Origin: Hyposmocoma kahamanoa
Taxonomy: Eukaryota > Arthropoda > Insecta > Lepidoptera > Cosmopterigidae
Assembly (NCBI RefSeq): GCF_003589595.1
Contig: NW_020654422.1
Span: forward strand, 12,030,329-12,094,328
Reading direction: 5' to 3'
Length of the DNA: 64,000 nt
Part shown: positions 37,440-49,600 of the stretch, piece after piece
Position numbering within the stretch: position 1 is the first letter of the stretch
How the letters are laid out: each line of letters begins with the position of its first letter
Notes under the pieces: model-generated
The model's database searches: none
What the model saw: the letters and a program-made list of their open reading frames with translations, nothing else
Told to the model about the DNA's origin: nothing
Position numbers and translations under genes: made by a program

Positions 37440-37737
37440 TTTTTATGATACTATATGACGGGACGAACATGTCATGCACCTGCTGGTATGCAACACGCCT
37501 GTCCATAGCAGTTGCAGTGCCACTAAGAGCCTTAACTCGCAAAAAGCTCAGGGAGACTGCCACTGCGTCTGTCATCCTGAGCCTTAAGTTAACAAGTCCC
37601 ATGTGTCTGTAATTTCACGAGCACCCTTACCCTTCAAAACCGGAACCCAGGAATGCTCACATCACTGCTTGGTGAAAAAATTAGGCAAAGTGGCAGTACA
37701 TCCCTAGACGAACTCTTTACAGGGAGCTCTACCGCTT
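37440..37737 (-). mobile_element. SINE-like repeat, family B, full copy
   Basis: Antisense full-length copy with its A-rich tail at the left (TTTTTTATGATACTATATG) and its head at the right. Confidence 0.85.
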
Positions 37738-37823
37738 TAAATTCACTAATATGAATCCACGCCTTCATTTCGGCTGTTATTTAAACTCGTCCTTTTACAA
37801 GTTGTTCACGCCCTGAGAATCAA

Positions 37824-37936
37824 TAAGCCTCAATTTATATAAAAATAATTATATATATATAATTGCATATATAAATATAATTCAATTACAAAAGTTCGTT
37901 TCCATTCCGTTCCGCCGCAATATAAATTGAGGCTTA
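37824..37936. repeat. Tiny inverted-repeat element
   Basis: 17-bp perfect terminal inverted repeats (TAAGCCTCAATTTATAT) at 37824-37840 and 37920-37936, enclosing AT-repeat-rich sequence. Confidence 0.7.
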
Positions 37937-38162
37937 GAGTTTTAAAACCCAATACCTAAGTATAATAATATGTTAAATTTGAAAATAGATATCGGCTACG
38001 GTTTTTTAAACTCTAATAAAATGTAGTTCCTGAAAATACAACGTTAGCAATCATTATTTTCATAAATCAATCGATTGATTGTTTACAGGTTGCAATTTAT
38101 TGTGGGAATTAAACTATTTTTGACAATATTTATTTTATTCAATATCAATGTTTTTACTACCA

Positions 38163-38285
38163 TGATACTCCTACATTATTTGTGAAAATAATTCGCTAGT
38201 TTGTTATTATTTATTATTAATACAAAAATCGAACAAACACAAATTAAATATTCCTTCGATCGGATTGGACTATATTTCTTGGACT
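38163..38285. repeat. AT-rich repeat, family I
   Basis: Has ATCGAACAAACACAAATTAA and TTCGATCGGATTGGAC. Related to 19160-19290 and, inverted, to 36355-36440. Confidence 0.45.
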
Positions 38286-38487
38286 ATATTTCATCATGTA
38301 CGAAATAACAAACGTTTTGCAAATTAATTGTAATATATTCATTATTGTTATTTTTAAAGTAAAAAAAATTAACGAACGTAACACTTAGCTGCTTATAAAA
38401 ATTGTTTATTCATTATTTACTCTCCTCAATAAATTATATAGCACCAGAACAGTCTTGTTTATATTTTGAGATTTGGTAGTTGACTTA

Positions 38488-39273
38488 AGTGGGTGATAGA
38501 CGTACGAGTAAATACGCGTACTTGTGGCTCGACGACCTTTTTCACTCATGTGTCACCTTTCTTTTTTTTTTTTGACTGGGGAGAAATCTTTATGGATACC
38601 CCTGAGCCCAGGGAGACTCAAGGGTTATGTGGGGACTCTCCCTCCAGACTGGAGGGCCTACCCCACTAAAACCCCCCCGGGTTTCCCTCTCGCCGGTTGA
38701 GTCGGCGCCGTGGGATCAGTGAGCATTCACCACGACGCCGCCCGGCACTCATGTGTCACCCTAAGTACGCGAATTTTAAAACTGCCGCGCAAGTCCATCA
38801 GCGATCAAACATGTTTGAAATCTTGCTCGTAGCCCGCCTCGGCTCGCATGTCTGTCAGCGTCGCGAGTCACGAGCCGCCATTTTGTTTAAAATGAAATAG
38901 CTTCTCTCATGCAGGTATCTTGTTTAGCTATTATAGGTGTAACTAAGTGCAAGAGTTCTTTGTACAACGACTCGGGCATTCTTAAATAATTACGAAAGTC
39001 TTCCTCTTCTTCACGTAACTCTCTTACTAAATTTACATGTGATAAACGTTCTCTTTTCGTAAGCCAGTTCTTCACCCACACTCGCCGATTTTGTCTTCTT
39101 TTTTTAGTTTTCAAAATGTGATATGATGTTATTCCCAAATAACATAAGACCTCCTCCGTGGACGACATCGCGTAACATTATAAGCTAATCTGCCGTGTGT
39201 CGCCGACGTCGAGCTGAGTGAGAATGCAAACTTTAAAACCGCGATTTTTAACCTCGTACGTCTATCACCCACT
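38488..39273 (-). mobile_element. PIF/Harbinger deletion derivative
   Basis: Perfect inverted ends of 21 bp (AGTGGGTGATAGACGTACGA plus one base) at 38488-38508 and 39253-39273. The antisense frame 39168-38887 (93 codons) resembles the N-terminus of a Harbinger/HARBI1-type transposase: RRVWVKNWLTKR..REEEEDFRNYLRMPESLYKELL. The catalytic DDE part is missing. A retroposon is nested inside at 38558-38745. Non-autonomous. Confidence 0.8.
38558..38745 (-). mobile_element. Retroposon nested in the Harbinger derivative
   Basis: A T-run (antisense poly-A) at the left edge, then a GC-rich body (GAGCCCAGGGAGACTCAAGG; CCCCACTAAAACCCCCC). It is flanked by an exact 15-bp duplication, CACTCATGTGTCACC, at 38543-38557 and 38746-38760. 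This is a textbook target-primed insertion. Confidence 0.85.
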
Positions 39274-39339
39274 TCAGTCGACGGCTTAACGGTGGCCGCT
39301 TAACGGTGGCCATCGTTAGTTGTACACTGCGCAACTAAG

Positions 39340-39600
39340 TGAGCGTGCCTACAGCTTCGGTACCTATCCGGGCCTATTTTCCAGAGGGTGATGTACGTGT
39401 ACCCGGGGCAGCTCACCCAAGGCACTAACTAGCCTTTTGAGAACCGGATGAAGTCCGTGCAAAAGGGCTGATCTGGGGCCAAGACCTGACTGAGAAGGTC
39501 CCTGTGCGGGCTTGCTCGCATAGGTTATAGTGCCCTTCCCGTATAGCCAAAAGGTTAGATATGGGAGCTGTCTGCACAGCTAGACGAGAACAATGAATTG
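39340..39600. repeat. GC-rich repeat fragment
   Basis: Contains GTACCCGGGGCAGCTCACCC and GAACCGGATGAAGTCCGTGC. The wording resembles lepidopteran retroelement sequence, but no other copy lies in this window. Confidence 0.4.
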
Positions 39601-39615
39601 GTAAAGAATTCTCAG

Positions 39616-39836
39616 AGATCTGGACAAAATAGCCCTCAATATATTTGATAACGAAAATTTCCTTGACACTCGCGCTGAACCTTATGCTCCAGACAATAAC
39701 GATTCCGATTTTGACTGGACGTCTCCTGAAAACTTCACAAGAGATAGATCACTTTACATAGTACACGTGCGTGACTCCGAAATATCAAGAATTATTGTAC
39801 TATTTTCACGAAAAAATAAAATAAAAAAGTCATTTT
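39616..39836 (+). pseudogene. Acidic ORF relic, piggyBac-like N-terminus (tentative)
   Basis: An uninterrupted frame without an ATG reads LDKIALNIFDNENFLDTRAE, then DNNDSDFDWTSPENF, and stops at 39834-39836. The acidic run ending in an aromatic residue is reminiscent of the N-terminus of piggyBac-type transposases. The catalytic domain and terminal repeats are not seen, so this is a weak call. It may equally be an exon of unknown kind. Confidence 0.25.
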
Positions 39837-39905
39837 GAACATAAATAGAAATTTCTTCATAAATTTTGTAACAACAAAAACAAAAAAACTTAATTTTTAA
39901 CTAAT

Positions 39906-40026
39906 GTAACCTTTGTAGGTATCAGTCAGTCTATCACACGGTCGGCACCTACAATGGTTTTGTATTTTTAATTCTCATTGTAGGTACCGACTGTGTTATG
40001 GGATGACTGATACTGACAAAGGTTAC
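39906..40026. repeat. Imperfect inverted repeat, ~50-bp arms
   Basis: The arms (39906-39956 and 39976-40026) begin GTAACCTTTGTAGGTATCAG and end in its complement, with a 19-base spacer. A few mismatches. Foldback element or MITE. Confidence 0.7.
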
Positions 40027-40281
40027 TTTAGGTAAAATAATAATAATAACAATTTTTATGTTGTATTTTTTTCATTTGTAAGAGGATACATTCATTACGG
40101 TAACTTTTTTCAGTTTGATTTTTGTTTAGAAGCAGAACACGCTATGTGAACTAGATTTTTTTTGTTTTGTTATTATAAATATCGCTAAAAGTAAGAAATT
40201 GATCTCATTATGTAAACAGCCTTGATCTCTAATTACCAAACTTTTAATATTAGAACATACTGTTATTAAAAATTGATCAGT

Positions 40282-40287
40282 TTTATT
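40282..40287 (-). terminator. Possible TTC29 polyadenylation signal
   Basis: AATAAA on the minus strand, 317 bp past the stop. If used, the 3' UTR would contain the family F element at 40304-40501. Confidence 0.3.
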
Positions 40288-40303
40288 TTTATGGCATCTT
40301 AAG

Positions 40304-40501
40304 GGGGCATTTATTCGACACGAATTTCATCGCGCGCCACCGCGTGGCGACCGCGCAGTAGATTTCTCGAGAAGAATTTAAATGATGTTGCTTAGTAAAT
40401 AGAATTCAGATTCGTCATTATTGGACATGAAGGCATAGTAACTGAGCGGTCGCCGCGCGGCGGCCGCGCAAAATCTTTCTCCTAGTGTAACTGGGCGCTA
40501 A
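40304..40501 (-). repeat. GC-rich repeat, family F copy 1
   Basis: Contains CGCGCGGCGGCCGCG and GCCACCGCGTGGCGACC. The stretch 40375-40443, inverted, matches 63457-63528. The outer end TAGCGCCCAGTTACAC (minus strand) also matches 63405-63420. Confidence 0.65.
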
Positions 40502-40603
40502 ATGTTATACATACTGCATTTTGACACAAAATCACTTCTCTTGTAAAATTATAAAAATGGCGGTTAAAGTGTAATGCTTCTCAGGTACGGAATTACTTTA
40601 TGA

Positions 40604-43600
40604 CTAAACGAGTGCCTGACCTGCAGATACGGCCATCATCAATCTCGACTGTTCAGCTTCCTCGTAAAATATCTCCGTTCGATCTTCACTTTCATAAAGT
40701 TGCTTTATGGGTACAGTTGCTGATAAATCGATTGCTACATCAAACCTACTTCTTTTATCATCGCCCTGAAATTGAAAACGTATTAATATATACAGCAGCA
40801 AGTAAGTAGAGTTTTAAAAATAGATTTTGATATAATTAATTATTTTTACATATGTTTTTATATATAATTATTGATACAAAGATACGACTTCTAACAATCC
40901 GTGACAGACGCTATGCCAACTAAGCCATAGAACGAACCAGCAGACCTCACGAATTTATTTTTCTGTGCTTGTTGTCGGATTTTTGTGTTTAGTTTTTCAA
41001 CGACTTTTTAGCCGTAGCGCCATCTATGACAAATCTATGAAAGTATTTCGTTACCCAGTGAGATAAGAAAGTGGAGTGATTTTACAAAAATAAATTTATT
41101 TAAATTTTTAATTTAAATATGATTAAACAAAAATATCAATTCAATGCAAATTTAATAATAGATTTTGATGTGAATGCACATCGAAATCTATTATTAAATT
41201 TGCATTTATAATATTTGATGATCGCGAAATAGTATACAAAATTTCGCGTTATCCATCTCGTTTTGCAAACATATAATGATGCGTGTTAAAACAAGACAAA
41301 ACATAAATCATAAATTAATACACCAACAGTATGTTCTGACTACACAATAACAGAGTATATATAATATGATTATAACAATTACTAAGGTTATCATATATAA
41401 TTTTAAAAATAAAAAAATACTAGGGTGCATGATTCAAAGATCGTTGCCTTTCCACAAGGTAAAGTACTACATAACTTAGCATCAATATTTTCAACAACTC
41501 GAGTGTATTTTTTTACTTAATTTGTTTTTCTTTTTAGTAATATAATAATTATAAATAATAAGCGGAAGACCCCTGGGCCAAAGCAAAATTAAATGCATTG
41601 TGCAACAAATAGCGACTTTGCCAGGGGCTTTACGTTAATCCCCCAACTATGGATAAATATCATTGACAAACACTCAATATTATCGGCCTGCCTAGCTCAT
41701 TCCCAATAGGTATAGACTGTCACGTCTGTCTACAGTACTACGATACTGATACTCTTTGACAAAATTCAATACTAAAACAAAACACTATCACTATTGTTGC
41801 TTGGAATATGTAGTTGCTGTGGATTTCTTGTCTATAGATTGAAGTAGTTGCAATAGACTTACAAATTGTGTTATTCATAAGGTTTCTGACTATAATTTTA
41901 AACTTATTAACGTAAGTAGCACTGTATCAGCCGTTGAAAACACAATTGAAGTTGATGAATTGTAAGAAAATCCATATTAGAAAGGATCTACGCAAAACTG
42001 AAATAATTGACACGTGGTTCACGAAGCAAAAAAGTTTAGGAATGTCTTATGTAAAATAGTCAGCTGTGATAAACAGACCGACACCGAAGTGATTCCTAAG
42101 TAATCCGGTTTTTCGTATGCGGTCACGACACTAAAAACACGTCAATTATAATGTGTGATAATTGTTAACTACATAATATATTAAAACTACGTACTGAATA
42201 ATAACGAATTCCCATGAAGCAGGTGAATGCTTCTGCAAGATGCTGAGTCCCCAGTTCTGGTTTCTCGCGCCTCAGATGTAGTTCCCCTAGAAGGTGCAAG
42301 GCTCGACCCAGATGCCTGGACAACCCGGCATCCATCGCCAACTGTCCCATCTCCGTGAGAAGTTGAGCTGCTTTCTCATGATCTCCCAGTCTGAAGATTT
42401 GCAAACATAAATCATATTTGTTCGAAAATAAATTTCGAAAAGGAAGAAGTGGTGGCAGGGTGCATGGCAGTAGCTACGGCTCTTGATTGTCCTACGACAG
42501 TATGTAAACACACGTGAGGCGCACTATAAGTGTCCGGAATTAATAAGAAAAAACATACTCTAAATGGTCCGAAATTAATTTATTGTTTCGCAAAATATTC
42601 TCCCTTAGCGATAACGCACTTTTTCATACGAATGAATCAATTTTAAAAACATTTATGCCACTCCTCCGTGACAATCTCTGAATTATATTTTTCATACTCT
42701 TCGATAGCCTCTTCAGGTGATGAAAATCGTTGACCGCGTAACTGGTTCTTAATTTTTGGAAATAAATAAAAGTCACGGGTTCCAGGTCGGGACTGTACAC
42801 GGGATGGCTCATAAGGTCAACCTTATTCACCTTCAAAAAATAATTTGTCTGTCTGGCCGTGTGAGAACTGGCATTATCGTGGTGCAAGATGATACGGCGT
42901 TTACGGTTATTTTTACGGAGTTTGTCAATAACTTCCGGCAAACAAACAGTCGTGTACCAATCACTATTCATGGTATAACGATTCTCTAAAGCAACAGTAG
43001 CCACGTGTCCAGTTTTATTAAAAAGAAGCAATCATCCGCTTAGAGGCACTTTGCACGCACGCCACTTTGGTTGGTTTCGGCTCATCTCGAAAGACCCATA
43101 CGCTCGATTGCTGTTTTGTTTTGGGATCGTAACTATAAATCCATATTTCGTCACCTGTTACTACGTCCCACACCTAATTTGACGCCCCTTCGTTGAATCT
43201 GGTAAGCATGGCATTGCAACAAGTGACGCGATCCGTTTTTGAGCCTCAGTCAAATTGTGTGGGATCCACCGAGAGCACAGCTTTTTCACACCCAAATGTT
43301 TGTGTAGTAATGATTGTATTTGACTCATGCCTACGCCTAAAGATGCCCGAATCTCATGATATGTCACATGCCCTGTCTGTTTTGATCATACGGCGCACAG
43401 CATCTATGTTTTTGTTGTTCACAGCAATGGATGGGCGACCATCACGAAATTCGTCACTGAGATTCACACGACCGCGTTTGAATTCTGCAAACCAGATATA
43501 AATAGTCGTCTTGCATGGTGCTTCATCACCAAAAGCAGTTTGAAGCCGAGCAAAGCTCCGCTGAGCTGATAACTCTTAAACTCCAAGAAAATCATACTAC

Positions 43601-46600
43601 TAAAATGTTCACGAGTTAAATCCGAGGTGATGTAGACAACCAATTTCTAAAATGACGCCACAATGTAAAAACAAGTCAGATGAAACAAACTGTATTCTAC
43701 AGCCAAAGAGTTCCATTTTCAAATGTTGTCATTACTTTTTAAAAATTGTTTATGTAAGTGGCCAGTTCCGGAAACATATAGTGCGCCCTATGTAATCTCA
43801 TACATTTCGAGCTTATATTAGTTTTATCATCCTACATAGATGTCCCCCTTATTATTTTCCATACTCTTGAATAGTTTCCGGCCAATTTACTAAATTATAT
43901 ATTTTGAATTTAAGATATTTTTGAGCGTTAGCTGAATGAAGTTGTCTTGGGTGACAAAGAACGTCACGTACCATTGTACGAGTCCTCCAATGGAGAAATC
44001 CCGCCCAAGAACCGATCATGTATAATGGACAATGACTGTGATAAATAGATGGATATTTCAATTCACTGTACACATCTTTGCAAAATCATCATCTTCTTTT
44101 TACAAGTTTCCTAAATATACTTAAGGTCCTTAAGTATATCTAGGAAATACCTCCTGTTCAAATATTTCCTATTCAATCAAACACATCAAACTCGCTATTG
44201 AAAATAATTCTAGAAAGTAGTTTGTTAACAATAAAAATAGCTAAGCATTATACATAAATTAAATACTTTCATTGTCATTACAGTATTCAACTACAACTTT
44301 GAATGTTAATTATCAATTTTCTGTAATTGATAATTAAATTTAAATTTAAATTAATGAATTAATGCAAATTAAATTCTTTTACGTAGTTCTGTTTACTAAA
44401 GTGATTCGACTTAATTTCAAGCAACAACCAATTATAATACCTATCACTGCAGAAATCGACTTCGATTCTGTAAACAGACTTCTATAACAGTGATAATAAA
44501 TATATATTTCTAAATTATATATTTACCAGGTAAACTCTATAAACATGAAATCTGGGTGCTTCTCTCTTTATTCTCCTTCTTTGGTCTCTATAAACCGAAA
44601 TCTAAATAAATAGGCACTAGAAGCCGCGTTCGGTGACATTATCGCCGCACAGCTGACGCTTACGCCACCAATGCGCGAGCTGACATGCAGTTTATTGATC
44701 AAACTTTCGGAAATGAAACAGAAACAGAAGTGAAAAAATGGTGCTTTACAGCATCTAATTGCGGAAACTCTTCCACAAGCTGTAATTACACTAATAAGGG
44801 AATTAAATACACTTCACTGGTAAGTTTGTTTTAAAGCACAAACATGCTGTTTTTATTAAAATAAAATTATCACTTATGATAATTAATTAGTTTATCCTAT
44901 TGCCGACAATGTGAAACTACCATTGCTGCTTTAGGCTCTCAAATATCTATAGTGTTACAAACCGCATGGAGCATAATATTACGTCATCTACGAAATCGCA
45001 ATTTTTGCGAATATTGCAGTTGTGAGCTAGTGATGTAACTACCTATATACTTTTTGTTTTGATAAATTATCGAGATAAATGTTTTGTGTGCAACAAGTTG
45101 TGTATTTATATTATCTACTATTGATTGTAGGCACAAAAAAAAATTATATCGGTAAAACGTTTTAGAAAGCTGATAAATATAAATAAGTGTCAACGTTGAA
45201 GTGAATTACATCATTTACTTTTATACATATTTTAATACAATGGAGTGGGAAATGTACAACGCAAATATTTTTTGTTTTTACTTTCCCCAAACGTGTCGAT
45301 GTTGATTAGTAGAATTTGTTCAGTACATTTTAGTGAAGATGCTTTAACCCTACAATAAAAAGTAAATATTTTATTATACTTATCTACATTTGGATTGATA
45401 AATATAAACATGATGAGATAAGTGTTTTCATTATCCACCAAGCCTCATCCCTAACGTCCATGAACATCCCTAACGGCCATGAAAAACGAAACGTCATTTT
45501 ACAGAAGTGGTCAGTTTACGATCAAGCACTTGCTGTATCAGAACAAAATGGCGACATCCGTTTTTTGAACAAATAAGCGTTGTTTACATTTCTAGTACCT
45601 ATTTATTTAAATTTCTTTGGTTCTATGGCATGAACGGCAATTCATATAAAAATGCTTCAGCATTGCTGCAGCATCAGTTTCCCTTTGAGTTTTGTGGTTT
45701 TAGACAACGTTGGAGGCGTCTTATATCCGAAAATCGATCAAGCGTTAAGAACAATCGTTGTGATGAATGGATGGATATTCCAGAGCACTACTATACCTTT
45801 GCATAACGGCGGCAAGATGCATCCTCGTCTCACACATTCCCTGGACATACTTAATTTCCTCGTTCATATTCATAGCTCTTTCAAAGGTCTTTAGTGCGTT
45901 GTTCAGGTTGTTCATCATCAGTTGACAGACCCCTACTTCGATTATTGCTTCGGCTGTCTTTGGTAAATCCATGGCTACAAAGGGAAAACTGTAGGTACTT
46001 GATTACTTTAAAGTGAGTTGCATTGTCTTTTTATCATTTAAAATCTAAGCATTTGATCGCATTTGAGCTAAAAATATGAATAGAATTGTAAAGAATTTAG
46101 ATTTTTGCACGGTGTAACAAAATGTTCAGCCAGGTGGCGGTGTAAACGACAAAACAAAATAACAAGTAAAATAAATAACTAGATTTGCGAAAAAAAATTT
46201 CGAAAAACAAACTCTTCAAAAACAATATGACCTATGAACTTATTTGTTAAAGTTTTATTATCAGTAGGTACTCACTACGATATGGTTGTTGTACGACATG
46301 GTATAGTATGCATAATTGTCCGTGGCCCACACAGGAGAATCAACCAGGTGGTATACGGGCAAAAAGCGGCATATTGTATGTCAATATGGTCGGACTTTAA
46401 CGTGACATCGTGTTGTATACATGTATAGTGTAGTTGGATAGCGTATTGCCTCCTTAATTATATTAGTGCATTGCAATTAGCATTCGTTCTTTCACTAATA
46501 ACCATAATTCTTCGAGAATGCATTCAGTAAGGAACCATAGTCTTAACGACTTTTGCCTATTCACCAGCGCGAGCGAGAAACATTTAATTGATAGAAAATT

Positions 46601-49600
46601 AATAATGTTTATTAAATAACAGTAAGTTAAATATAAAACAGGGCCGTCTAAAAATGACACAAACCCATGATTTCCAATCACAATAAAAATCTTTATTTAC
46701 TATTCATGGTAATTTATATTTAGATATAATTTCGTAAATTGAGTTTCTTTACCAACAAATTCATAACTGCGATAAATTTTACTGGGAACAGTAAACACGA
46801 CAGGGCACAATTTGCACGAAAAGCGCCATAGAAGCGCGAGATATTTCTTTTCTCTACGTCCCTTCTCGAGCAACTCACGCGAGCCGCTACCTGTTGTAGT
46901 GCTACAGCCTGCAGAACAACCTTTTGACATGAAGCCGATGCGACAGCGCAATACAATGCTTTTAGAAGCTAAAACAAAATGCTAAAGCTCCAAAACGTGA
47001 TCACTAATGCTAATAATAATATTATGTCTCTTGAGATTTTCAAAAATCTTGTCGTCTGAGGGTCGTGTTCCAGAACTCTACTTAATGCTCAAGTCAGGAT
47101 CTAAGTATGACTTCAAGCACTGGAAATACGACCCTAATGGCAGGGACTTGAGTATGATTTCGAGTGCTTTAAACCATACTCAAATTCTGACTTGAGCATT
47201 GAGTAGAGTTCATGAATACGACCCTAAGTTTCATATTTGTAAAACAAATTTTGATTTCTATTAAGCAGAAATAGCGAACTAAGCAAGTTTTTCGCATTTA
47301 CAAAACGAACTTTGGCTAAATTTAAGCAAGAAATCAAATTAAACTTTCAGTTTACTTTTTAAACTATGGTATAATCTTAGGTTCATTTTGTAAACACAAA
47401 AAACATGCTTAGCTCGCCGTTTTTCCTTAGTTTTGTACATTCCGATCTAAGACAATGCGATCCCTATATTATACAAGACGGAATGTCCTCCTTTAGTACA
47501 CTAGTTGGCAACCCTACTCGGTATCTCGCTTTCCAAATGCGGTGATTATAATATTATTCATTTTATATTATGTTCGCACGAATTAGATAGATAAACACTT
47601 TATTCACTGATATAACACAAATACAGATTTAGCATAAAAGAAAAAACAAAACATGATTGTCATAGCAGTGAAACGGCGCTGACTCAGCATATGCCAAAGT
47701 TTCCTAAGGCGCTGGTTTTCAGTCAGAACCAACGAGAGGGATTAAGTTATTAGAAAGCAAAAATATAACGACTATGAGTAAAGTTATACATTGACAATAA
47801 TAATATACATAGTAAAGTGTAAATAGTGCATCTAAAATAACTTGTTTGACATATAAGTGCATGAGCAAATGTGAATATAATTATAGCTGTAGGTGTAAGT
47901 TATGACTGTAAAGAGGATTTAATGTTGTGTAATGTAATTAGTATTATAATATAATTATACACATAATAAGAATAGATCAAAGCAACAACAAAATTCGATT
48001 CTAGACAGACTACGTTAAAGAATAAAAACACACTACACTACACAGATTTTTGAAGTGAGAGTAGGTGTTGCCGGTACAGTGCTTTGAATTTGGGTTTGGA
48101 TGTCTCGTTGCGTATAGGTGGTGGAATATTATTCCAGCACTTTGAGGCCGAGTATTTGAAACTACCTCAGCAAATGTGATTAAGAGAAATGAATTAACAT
48201 CACAAGTAAGATAACAAAAGCTTCTAAAAAGCTATCTAATTTATAAAGCTACAAAAATGGCATACCATCATTAGCTCTTCTTTCGGCTAGTCGAGCCAAT
48301 CTCTCAGCTTTACCAGGATCATCCTTTCTGAATTGTCTAGCTTTACTGAGCAAAACTCTAAAACGAAGCAAGCCAGTCTAAGTTCCTAGATACTAAATTC
48401 AAACATTATACATTAGTACACCACATTATCGTCAACCCATTTATACGTCCCACTGCTGGATACGGGTCTCCTCTCAGGCGACGGTTTAGGCCATAGTCCG
48501 CCACCGTCGCCCAGTGCGGGTTGGGAACTTCACGCGTTTTCCGAGGATTATGAACCTTCTTCGACGTGCAGGTTTCATCACGATGTTTTCCTTCACCGAA
48601 AAGATCATGGTAACTTTAAATTAAATTTCTGACATAAATTCCGAGAAATTCAGACAAGTGCGAGCCCGGATTTGAACCCACAGCCTCTGCTTGAGAGTCG
48701 GTAGGTCAAAGCATTAGGCTATCACGGCTTTCTGACGTACGCGGGGTCAATCACGCTTAATCTGTGCGTGTTGAGATTTTACCTCAAAAGTTGCAAAGCA
48801 CAAACTCCAAATAATGTATCTGGGGGTACTTCTTTGCCATCGGACTCGGGTTCGTGCAATAACCATGTCTGGAAACCACACAAGAAAGAATAGGTAAGTG
48901 ATTGCTTAATTATACACGACCGTCACGCCTATCCATCAATGTTGTAAGTTGAAACCTCCACTTACAACGCCCAATATACCTACCTTCTTTCGCTCCCAAT
49001 CGCAATTACGATTATATGAATGAATACACTTACTGTTTGATTTTATTAATTTAAACTATAAAAATGTCTCGTAAAAGTTAGAATAATACTGAGGAAAAAA
49101 TCCTATGGAGTTTCAAACTGTAAATCAAATCGTGTCAGAATTATTACACTGACTCAATTTTGCTTAATCCAGCCAATAATAGTTTTAATTCAGCTAATAA
49201 GTTTTATAATGGAACGGAAGAAGATATTTTATAGACTTTGCTCTGTCGCACTGCAGTTGCACTGCTTCCACCAAACTGCTACGCTTGTATTGACATAGAG
49301 GTATATATAATATTACCAACTCTTTTTAGGTGTATGTATACCTTTCCAATAGACGAATCTCTAACTTCTGTTAAAACTTGGAAGGCTTCATCCGGATCAG
49401 CTCCTGGAACTAACGATTCTTTATGTTTTATTACAAGCTTAGGTTTTTTTGATACCAAATGAGGGGACGAATAAGTCACATGCCTGGTAGTGAGTAACAC
49501 GCTTGTCCATAGCCGTTGCAGTGCCACTCAGAGCTTTGAATCAAAAAGGTCTGAGGGGCACTGACATTGTGCCCATCACCGTGAGACATAAGTTGACAAG

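Noticed and set aside
44820..44934. Treating the THAP-like exon as a firm gene
   Set aside because: Cys spacing is wrong, no start exon was found, and the middle of the domain is missing; kept only as tentative.
45507..45806. 99-codon + strand frame
   Set aside because: Antisense to TTC29 exon 6 for part of its length, with no domain; a shadow of the real exon.
48660..48732. tRNA gene on the minus strand
   Set aside because: Head of a SINE with an RTE-like 3' end; no acceptor stem.
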